Shown here piece by piece: positions 1 through 5,290 of a DNA stretch of 9,728 bases (position 1 is its first letter; every line of letters begins with the position of its first letter). A program made the position numbers and the translations under genes. The notes beneath the pieces are model-generated. The model was not told the origin of the DNA. It did no database searches and worked only from the letters and a program-made list of their open reading frames with translations. The DNA comes from Coriobacteriales bacterium (GTDB lineage: Bacteria > Actinomycetota > Coriobacteriia > Coriobacteriales > UBA8131), in NCBI GenBank assembly GCA_031282085.1, contig JAITEK010000135.1, positions 1 to 9,728 of the forward strand, given 5' to 3'.

Positions 1-1
1 G

Positions 2-631
2 GGCATCTATGACTCTGTCGTTCTCAAAGACGTAGTTGGTCGGCATAGAATCACAGACCCCATGATGCTTGAGTCCATCCTCGCGTTCACCTTTGACAAT
101 GTAGGCAGCCTGCTCTCCACGAAGCGCATCAGTGATTCCATGAATTCAAATGCGCGCAAAATCGATGTGAAAACGGTGGAGCGCTATCTAAGCGCAATTG
201 TAGATAGCTTTATCCTTTATAAGGCAAAGCGTTACGACATCAAGGGAAAGCAGCACCTGAAGACCCTTGAAAAGTACTACGTCTCGGACATTGGTTTACG
301 CACGGTCATATTGGGCAAGGACGGTGCGGATATGGGGCACCTTCTCGAGAATATCATCTACCTGGAGCTGATTCGACGTGGATACCGTGTATTCGTTGGG
401 AAGGTCGAAAGGTTTGAGGTGGATTTTGTCGCAAAGAGCCCGGATGAGACCTTGTATTTTCAGGTGGCAGCTACGGTGCGTGATTCGGCTACGCTTGAAA
501 GGGAGCTCTTACCTTTGAGAAAAGTCAGCGACCATTATCCCAAAGCCCTCCTTACGCTTGATAACGACCCGGACGGCGATTACGACGGTATTCGCCGTAC
601 CAATGCGCTTGCGTGGTTATTAGACGGGTAG
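2..631 (+). CDS. AAA+ ATPase, DUF4143 family, C-terminal part (5' end outside window)
   Basis: The reading frame is open from base 2 to a TAG stop, giving the last 209 residues of a protein whose N-terminal P-loop ATPase half lies outside the window. The visible part matches the conserved C-terminal module of the large bacterial/archaeal ATPase family with DUF4143. A helical segment (GIYDSVVLKDVV) comes first, then a winged-helix-like stretch (KRISDSMNSN...VERYLSAIVDSFILYKAKRYDIKGK), then a nuclease-like fold. In the nuclease-like part I see LLENIIYLEL (Glu about visible residue 116), FEVDFVAK (Asp about 141) and YFQVA (Gln about 154), arranged like a PD-(D/E)xK core. The lysine expected two residues after Gln is Ala, so nuclease activity is doubtful. 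The molecular role of this family is poorly defined; it is common in accessory regions. Base composition is lower in GC than the genes to the right, which fits horizontal acquisition (inference). It converges on the LRR surface-protein gene. Confidence 0.85.
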   Translation, partial: GIYDSVVLKDVVGRHRITDPMMLESILAFTFDNVGSLLSTKRISDSMNSNARKIDVKTVERYLSAIVDSFILYKAKRYDIKGKQHLKTLEKYYVSDIGLRTVILGKDGADMGHLLENIIYLELIRRGYRVFVGKVERFEVDFVAKSPDETLYFQVAATVRDSATLERELLPLRKVSDHYPKALLTLDNDPDGDYDGIRRTNALAWLLDG

Positions 632-642
632 ACGCGTCATCA

Positions 643-673
643 AGCAGCCCGCGGCGGTTTGTCGCGGGCTGCT
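643..673 (+). terminator. GC-rich stem-loop after the ATPase gene
   Basis: A perfect 11-bp inverted repeat (AGCAGCCCGCG at 643-653, CGCGGGCTGCT at 663-673) with a 9-base loop starts 11 bases after the TAG stop. Position and strength suggest transcription termination or 3'-end protection for the ATPase mRNA. No T-run follows on either strand, so it is not a classical intrinsic terminator. Confidence 0.45.
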
Positions 674-685
674 GGTTGCCGTAAT

Positions 686-713
686 GGCTTGCCCCCGCAT
701 GTGGGGAATAACG
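686..713. other. Solitary hairpin resembling one type I-E CRISPR repeat
   Basis: The bases from 692 to 706 contain CCCCGCATGTGGGG, which folds as CCCCG/UGGGG around CATG with one G-U pair, and are followed by AATAAC. This has the look of a type I-E repeat (C-rich arm, short loop, G-rich arm, then ATAA-like 3' end). No second copy is found one repeat-plus-spacer (about 61 bases) up- or downstream, and no cas gene is present. It may equally be a chance hairpin. Confidence 0.15.
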
Positions 714-747
714 TACTTGTTTACGAAGAAGATACCGGTGGAGTTTG

Positions 748-784
748 AAAAAAACAGCGCAACCTGGGTACAGATTGCGCTGTT
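748..784 (-). terminator. Rho-independent terminator of the LRR surface-protein gene
   Basis: A 10-bp perfect stem (AACAGCGCAA at 753-762, TTGCGCTGTT at 775-784) encloses a 12-base loop. Read on the - strand it is followed by a run of seven T (748-754 on + is AAAAAAA), the classical intrinsic terminator arrangement. It lies about 80 bases after the stop codon of the LRR gene and faces the right way for it. The + strand side has no T-run, so it is not a good two-way terminator. Confidence 0.8.
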
Positions 785-862
785 GAGCATACGTCCGCCG
801 TCATCGGTTCGCTGCGGCTTTTCTGTGACTGCCGGTTTTCACCGGGTAGGTGGTGAACTCTC

Positions 863-2341
863 CTACGCCCTCTGTCTACGGTACAGCAGCGTTGTGCCAG
901 CGCCCAAAAACGCCAGGGCTACCAGCGCAAAGAGCAGGGTTTGGGCATCCCCCGTGTCCGGCAGCTCCGTCTCGTCTTCCGGGGTCGGCGGCGTGGGCAC
1001 CTCGTCGGCCGGGTCGATTACGAGGGTGAAGGTCTTACTCGCCGCCGCGTTATGCTCGGCGCTTGCGGCGGACACGGTGAACTCGTACTCGCCCACTGCC
1101 GTCGGCGTTCCGGATACAACTCCAGTAGCCGCATCGAGGCTCAGACCCGCGGGCAGTGCGCCGTCGATTACCGCCCAGGTGATGGCAGCTGTGAGCGGCG
1201 CTCCTTCCTTATCGCTGACAACGGCGGCAAGCGTTGTGCTATAGGCGGTGTTGCGCTTGCCATGCGGGAGCTCCGTTGCCGTTGTTACTGCTATCGTCGC
1301 GGTTGAATCCGGCAGCGGGTTGCCGTTTGTGTATATCGTGACATTCGGCAGGGCTTTCTTCAGCGCGTCAATCAAAGCCGGGTCGTTGATGTCGTTGCCC
1401 GACAGGTTGAGCTCCTTAAGATTCGTGAGCGCCGCGAGCGCCATCGGGTTCTCGATATTGTTGCCGCTCAGGTCGAGCTCCTTAAGATTCGTGAGCGCTG
1501 CGAGCGCCATCGGGTCCTCGATACTGTTGCCGCTCAGGTTGAGGTAGGTGAGGTTGACTAATGTCTCCAGGCCTTCAAGGCTCACTGTTCCGGTATTCGA
1601 GAGGTCGAGCGAAGTGAGGGTGCCTGCGTATTTTGCAAGCGAGCCGAAGTGCATGTCGGTGTCATGCGTCTGGTCCGAGAGGTTGATCTCCTTGATGGCG
1701 GGCAGGGCGGGGAGCTTGGTCAGGTCGTCAATATTGTTGCCCGACAGATCGAGCGTCTCAAGTTTTGGCAGGCTAGGCAACTGGGCGTCCTTGATTTTGT
1801 TGTCGCTCAGGTTAAGCACCTTCAAGTTCGGTAGCGCTGTTAGGCTGGAAGGATTCTCGACCTTACTGTTGGATACCACTAACGTTTCAAGTTTACTCCC
1901 GCTTATCGCCAGGTTCTGCACGCCGCTTCCTGTCAGGTCCAGGAAGGTGAGGTTCGAAAGCTGACTCGTGAGCGTGGGGGCATCCACGAAGTTCGATGCG
2001 CCGGTAAGCGATAACTGGCTCAGGTTAGGCAATGCAGCGATATTGGTGGGGTATCCGTTCGGTATGTCCGTGCCCACGAGCGACAGCCCGCCCGTGTAGG
2101 CATTCAGATCGGCTTCCGCCGCAGTGTCACTCGGCTGCTTGCCCAGTGCTGTCGCGATCTTCTGTACGTACGAGTCTGATGTCGCCAAGGCTAAATCCGG
2201 ATAGGTGCTAGGCCAATCTGGGTTATTGAACTTGACCGTGTAGGTCACGTCAGCGGCAATAGCCTGTCCGGGCAACGCGACAACAAGCCCCAATGCCACT
2301 ACCAACGAGAGAACGATTCGTGCAAAGCCACTTTTTTTCAT
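863..2341 (-). CDS. LPxTG-anchored leucine-rich-repeat surface protein with Ig-like domain
   Basis: A 492-residue secreted, wall-anchored protein. Residues 1-29 form a Sec signal peptide (KK and R, hydrophobic core, QAIA before AD). Residues about 31-100 form an N-terminal cap like that of internalins (DSYVQKIATALGKQP). Residues about 103-345 hold LRRs of about 22 residues (LKxLNLSxNxIxDP). Residues about 347-443 form a putative Ig fold of the He_PIG type (LPAGLSLDAATGVVSGTP is diagnostic). A Pro/Glu linker leads to LPDTG (460-464), a membrane segment (about 468-487) and RRQRA, together a sortase sorting signal. The likely role is adhesion or ligand binding at the cell surface; the ligand cannot be told. 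I chose ATG at 2341, not the in-frame TTG at 2356, because the TTG lies inside the stretch TTGAAGGGA that supplies the Shine-Dalgarno site (AAGGGA, 6 bases before the ATG). Codons 2-4 begin with seven A, a possible slippage point. No sortase gene is in the window. Confidence 0.92.
   Translation of the reverse strand: MKKSGFARIVLSLVVALGLVVALPGQAIAADVTYTVKFNNPDWPSTYPDLALATSDSYVQKIATALGKQPSDTAAEADLNAYTGGLSLVGTDIPNGYPTNIAALPNLSQLSLTGASNFVDAPTLTSQLSNLTFLDLTGSGVQNLAISGSKLETLVVSNSKVENPSSLTALPNLKVLNLSDNKIKDAQLPSLPKLETLDLSGNNIDDLTKLPALPAIKEINLSDQTHDTDMHFGSLAKYAGTLTSLDLSNTGTVSLEGLETLVNLTYLNLSGNSIEDPMALAALTNLKELDLSGNNIENPMALAALTNLKELNLSGNDINDPALIDALKKALPNVTIYTNGNPLPDSTATIAVTTATELPHGKRNTAYSTTLAAVVSDKEGAPLTAAITWAVIDGALPAGLSLDAATGVVSGTPTAVGEYEFTVSAASAEHNAAASKTFTLVIDPADEVPTPPTPEDETELPDTGDAQTLLFALVALAFLGAGTTLLYRRQRA
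1394..1525 (-). repeat. Two tandem 66-bp LRR-coding units
   Basis: Bases 1394-1459 and 1460-1525 are direct repeats of 66 bp (22 codons) with about 59 of 66 bases identical; a third, more diverged unit begins at 1526. They encode successive LRRs sharing PMALAALTNLKEL. Conservation at the DNA level, greater than among the other LRRs of the protein, points to recent duplication by recombination or slippage. Confidence 0.85.
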
Positions 2342-2347
2342 GATCAG

Positions 2348-2353
2348 TCCCTT
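2348..2353 (-). promoter_or_regulatory. Shine-Dalgarno site that fixes the LRR gene start
   Basis: Read on the - strand, AAGGGA sits 6 bases before ATG at 2341. It overlaps the alternative in-frame TTG start at 2356, which has no site of its own, so the ATG is preferred. Confidence 0.75.
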
Positions 2354-2364
2354 CAAACCCGACG

Positions 2365-2391
2365 AGAATGCGCTAACGACGCAACTATCAA
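2365..2391 (-). promoter_or_regulatory. Weak candidate promoter of the LRR gene overlapping the palindrome
   Basis: On the - strand, TTGATA (2386-2391) could be a -35 element and CATTCT (2365-2370) a -10 element with a 15-base spacer. The -10 match is poor and the spacer short. If real, the -35 box lies inside the proximal palindrome, so a bound protein would directly affect transcription. This is inference only. Confidence 0.2.
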
Positions 2392-2420
2392 AAAGTGTAC
2401 TTTTTGATAGTTTTTGATAA
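2383..2420. promoter_or_regulatory. Perfect 30-bp palindrome plus an extra half-site upstream of the LRR gene (candidate operator)
   Basis: AACTATCAAAAAGT (2383-2396) and its exact reverse complement (2399-2412) flank a 2-base centre. A further TTTTTGATA follows at 2411-2419, exactly 10 bases after the copy at 2401-2409, so three copies of the same nonamer sit on about one face of the helix. It lies 42-79 bases before the LRR start codon. Geometry and position fit a binding site for a dimeric transcription factor. A dispersed palindromic repeat element is the alternative. No candidate regulator gene is in the window. Confidence 0.55.
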
Positions 2421-2550
2421 TTGCAAAAATAGTGGCTCAGTCACCGCACACAACACCGGACAATTATGACATAATCTGTAAAGCAGCAGGTAGGTGTTTT
2501 TCTGCCGAATGCTTTTTGCGCTTGGGCTTGGGGACTCTGTTCGTGGTGCC

Positions 2551-2580
2551 AACTATCAAAAAGTACGCTTTCTGATAGTG
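2551..2580. promoter_or_regulatory. Second, imperfect copy of the same palindrome (candidate distal operator)
   Basis: The arm AACTATCAAAAAGT (2551-2564) is repeated identically. A 2-base centre and an opposing arm, GCTTTCTGATAGTG (2567-2580), follow; three positions of the 14 do not pair. The layout matches the proximal palindrome and starts 168 bases from it, close to 16 helical turns at 10.5 bp per turn. That phasing would suit looping between two bound dimers. No T-run follows, so it is not a terminator for the U32 gene. Confidence 0.5.
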
Positions 2581-2687
2581 CGGAGCCACTTGCCACCAAA
2601 AGCTCTGATGCGCGCAGAACCGTTGCCAAAAGTCCCTATCAATCATATTCAATGGATGCCTCGTGCTGAGGCGGGGCGCTTGCTGTT

Positions 2688-5216
2688 CTACCAGACCCCG
2701 CGGAAGAAATGTCCGGTGGTGTATCCCTCGCGCCTAGGCAGCGTGCCGGCTCCCTTTAAGGCGAGGTCGCGGGCGTGTGCAGCTCGGGCGACTTCGGCCT
2801 TCAGCTCCTTGGTCGTGAGCAGCGTGCCGTCAACGACGAGGGTTGAGATGCCCAGGCTCACCAGCTCGGGCATCGCGGGCACCAGGTCGAGCGGTACCGC
2901 ATTGAACAGATGGCTCCGCCCGAACTCATCGGTGCGCACGGGGAGGCGGTAGCCTTTGCGATCCTCCAGCAAGCGGGGCGCCTTGCGGCGGGCACAGACG
3001 GCGCAGCGCTGGTCGCAGGGGCCTTGCGCCATGAGCAGACAGTGCTCGGTGACCATGACCTCCTGACGCCCGAAGACGGTCAGCGCCAGCGGCAGGGGAG
3101 AAGTCGGCGCAATGCGCGTGATGTCCTGGCTGCTCAGCTCAGGGCTGAGCCAGGCCTGGGCAAGGCCGAGCCGTGCGAGTGTCTCAAGGGTCGCAGCATT
3201 ACTGACGCCGAGCGAAGGCCCGGCCTCCAGCGCGTGGCCGGCCCCTCGCAGAAGCTCCACCTCGCCGAGGTTGTTTGCGACTGCGGTCTGTCCGTCCGCG
3301 AGGCGCTTCTTCAGTGCGGCGAGTTGTGCATCGTGGGTGATGGCGGGCAACAGCCGTATGATAGACGGCTCGGTGGTCGCCCTACCGGCGGCCACGCCCC
3401 TGTCCACGCCCCCGCCTTCCGTCGCCTCAAAATGCAAAGTGTGCAGGTAGATGGCCTCCGCGCCGCCCTGGAGCGCCGCCCGTATGCCTGCTTCGTCGCG
3501 GACGATGGCGGCTATGCGGGGGCTGCCTTTGCGCGCGGGGGCAAGCGCGGGCAGCGCCTCATGAGGGGTGCTGACGCGCTTGCGCCAGGGTTTGAGGACC
3601 TGCGCGCTCAGTGCCTCAAGCGCCTCGGCCCGCAGCCGGTGCAGCGCGGCGAATCCCATGCCGACGCCCTCGTCGAGCTGGATGTCCCAGCTGCGGATGG
3701 TAAACGGCGTGCCGCCGATGCGTCCAACGTGCTCGCGGATGTCATCGGCGGTCACCGCTTTGGTGCGCGCCGCCTCAACCACTGCACCGCGTGCCGTGGC
3801 CCACGCGCCTTTCTCAGAGCGCTCATCATCCCGCAGGCAAAAGCCTATCGTGAGCGGCTCGCCCTGCCGTGCGACAACCCGCGCATCAAGCGCGATAAGG
3901 CCGTTGTTCCCCTGGAACACCGTGCTGCCGAAACTCGATTCCACGTCGTTTAAGAGCGCGGCGCTGCGTACGCGGAACACGCGGTCGCCGGCGCCAACCG
4001 GCTCGGGAACCCGCAGGTACAGGCGCGTTCCCTCATCCGCCGCCTCAAGGGCGGGCGCGTCGCCGGCCGCGGCGCCCCAAAACTCGTCGAGCGTTACCAC
4101 AACGCGGCCTCGTGAGGTGCGGAACTCCAGCACATCGCCGCGGACAACCCGCTTGGTGAGGTCGATGGCGACCCGGCCGCGCTCCAACGAGCCCACGCGC
4201 CCCACGAGGACTCCCTGGTTGTTCGGCCGCTCGTAACTCATTATGCTGTTGCCGCGCTCGCCCTCAAGATAGGCGGTCGTGAACCCGCGGGAGAAGCTCT
4301 CGGCAAGCGTGTCAAGCGGGGTGGAGGGACAGGCGCCCGCGGCAGGCGTATCCAGCGCGTCGAGGGCCTGACGGTAGGCGCGGGTGACGGCGGCCACGTA
4401 GGACGCCGACTTCATGCGGCCCTCGATCTTCAGCGCGGCGACGCCGGTTGCGGCCAACGCGGGCAGGATGTCCAGGGTTGCCAGATCAGCGGGGGAGAGC
4501 AGGTGCTCGCCGGGCGTTTTGACGCGTTTACCGGTTGAAGTGTCGATGAGCTGGTAGGGCAGGCGACAGGCCTGGGCGCATAGGCCGCGGTTGGCGGAGC
4601 GTCTCCCCACCAGCGAGGAGAGCAGGCACTGTCCTGAGTAGCACACGCAGAGCGCGCCGTGGGCAAAGACTTCAAGCGGCACCCCTGCCTGGGCGATTTC
4701 AGAAAGCTCCTCAAGCGAAAGCTCCCGCGCGAGTGTGACGCGCGAGGCGCCCATCTCGGCCGCGAGGCGCACACTGGCGGCGTTGTGCAGGTTCATCTGG
4801 GTGGAGGCGTGCAGCTCAAACCGCGGCATCTCACGCGCCACGCGCGCCAACAGGCCCAGGTCCTGCACGATCAGCGCGTCGGCGCCGGCTTCCCACGCGC
4901 GCCATGCTACCTCTAAGGCGCGCTCAAGCTCATCGGGACGTATCATCGTGTTGAGCGTAAGGTAGACGCGTCGGTTGGCAAGATGGGCAAGGTCGCACAG
5001 CTCCGCAAGCGTCTCAAGACTGAAATTATCGGCGTTGCGGCGCGCGTTAAAGTCCTCAACTCCCAGGTAGATGGCATCGGCGCCGGCGCTCAATGCGGCC
5101 AGGAAGGCGTCGTGGCTTCCTGCCGGGGCGAGGAGTTCGGGCTTTGCGCCTGCCGCGGCGGGCGCACCTTGATATACGGGTTTTGAGGTAATCATTCGTT
5201 TACATTCACTATTCAT
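2688..5216 (-). CDS. U32 family protein with DUF3656-like middle region (RlhA-like, long form)
   Basis: 842 residues from ATG 5216. Residues about 26-285 are the U32 barrel: PELLAPAG, GADAIYLG, HASTQMNLHN, the family signature EVFAHGALCVCYSGQCLLSS (182-201), GLCAQAC (211-217) and LKIEGRMKS. Cys190/192, 197, 213 and 217 fit the Fe-S ligands of this family. A DUF3656-like region follows (about 320-545). A second barrel-like half (about 566-820) has its own cluster, EHCLLMAQGPCDQRCAVC (Cys726, 734, 738, 741), and the protein ends in TTGHFFRGVW. Although named peptidases, studied relatives such as E. coli RlhA hydroxylate a 23S rRNA cytidine, so RNA modification is the likelier role (inference). 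The start is uncertain: ATGs at 5258, 5216 and 5195 are in frame and none has a good Shine-Dalgarno site. The farthest start (TTG 5315) would run into the neighbouring gene. Divergent from the penicillin-binding protein gene; no clear terminator. Confidence 0.88.
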   Translation of the reverse strand: MNSECKRMITSKPVYQGAPAAAGAKPELLAPAGSHDAFLAALSAGADAIYLGVEDFNARRNADNFSLETLAELCDLAHLANRRVYLTLNTMIRPDELERALEVAWRAWEAGADALIVQDLGLLARVAREMPRFELHASTQMNLHNAASVRLAAEMGASRVTLARELSLEELSEIAQAGVPLEVFAHGALCVCYSGQCLLSSLVGRRSANRGLCAQACRLPYQLIDTSTGKRVKTPGEHLLSPADLATLDILPALAATGVAALKIEGRMKSASYVAAVTRAYRQALDALDTPAAGACPSTPLDTLAESFSRGFTTAYLEGERGNSIMSYERPNNQGVLVGRVGSLERGRVAIDLTKRVVRGDVLEFRTSRGRVVVTLDEFWGAAAGDAPALEAADEGTRLYLRVPEPVGAGDRVFRVRSAALLNDVESSFGSTVFQGNNGLIALDARVVARQGEPLTIGFCLRDDERSEKGAWATARGAVVEAARTKAVTADDIREHVGRIGGTPFTIRSWDIQLDEGVGMGFAALHRLRAEALEALSAQVLKPWRKRVSTPHEALPALAPARKGSPRIAAIVRDEAGIRAALQGGAEAIYLHTLHFEATEGGGVDRGVAAGRATTEPSIIRLLPAITHDAQLAALKKRLADGQTAVANNLGEVELLRGAGHALEAGPSLGVSNAATLETLARLGLAQAWLSPELSSQDITRIAPTSPLPLALTVFGRQEVMVTEHCLLMAQGPCDQRCAVCARRKAPRLLEDRKGYRLPVRTDEFGRSHLFNAVPLDLVPAMPELVSLGISTLVVDGTLLTTKELKAEVARAAHARDLALKGAGTLPRREGYTTGHFFRGVW

Positions 5217-5236
5217 CGGTCGGTCTTGCGAGCAGA

Positions 5237-5265
5237 TTGCGCGCTTTTGTGTCATCATGGATACT
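5237..5265 (+). promoter_or_regulatory. Candidate promoter of the penicillin-binding protein gene
   Basis: TTGCGC (5237-5242) and GATACT (5260-5265) are separated by 17 bases and match the sigma-70-type consensus at 3 and 4 of 6 positions. Transcription would start near 5272, leaving a short leader with GGGAGG at 5280-5285. It lies in the short gap shared with the divergent U32 gene. Confidence 0.35.
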
Positions 5266-5290
5266 TGCGGGTACCTGACGGGAGGTTTAA

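Larger units (their letters stand above)
2342..2687. other. Intergenic region upstream of the LRR gene, no convincing gene
   Basis: These 346 bases lie between the start of the LRR gene and the end of the U32 gene, both on the - strand. The region is AT-richer than the genes around it. It holds the LRR ribosome binding site, two related palindromes (listed separately) and a short 6+1+6 palindrome, ATTATG-A-CATAAT, at 2463-2475. Two overlapping - strand ORFs of 62 codons lack start signals and run through a palindrome, so I do not call them. A 5-bp stem with no T-run (2658-2672) follows the U32 stop and is too weak to call a terminator. Confidence 0.6.

Noticed and set aside
629..760. CRISPR array around the hairpin at 692-706
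   Set aside because: No second repeat at the expected spacing on either side and no cas genes; only a solitary look-alike.
684..1244. 186-codon + strand ORF overlapping the LRR gene end
   Set aside because: Ser/Ala/Val-rich antisense shadow of the LPxTG/Ig coding region, and it runs through the LRR terminator.
2342..2356. Start of the LRR gene at TTG 2356 (5 residues longer)
   Set aside because: The TTG overlaps the AAGGGA site that serves ATG 2341, and a normal signal peptide begins at the ATG.
2441..2652. Two overlapping 62-codon - strand ORFs upstream of the LRR gene
   Set aside because: No good start signal, no recognisable domain, and both translate through the distal palindrome.
2658..2672. 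Terminator after the U32 gene
   Set aside because: Only a 5-bp stem with a 5-base loop and no T-run on the - strand.
2910..3953. 347-codon + strand ORF inside the U32 gene
   Set aside because: Antisense shadow of a gene with clear U32 motifs; low-complexity Arg/Ala/Gly composition.
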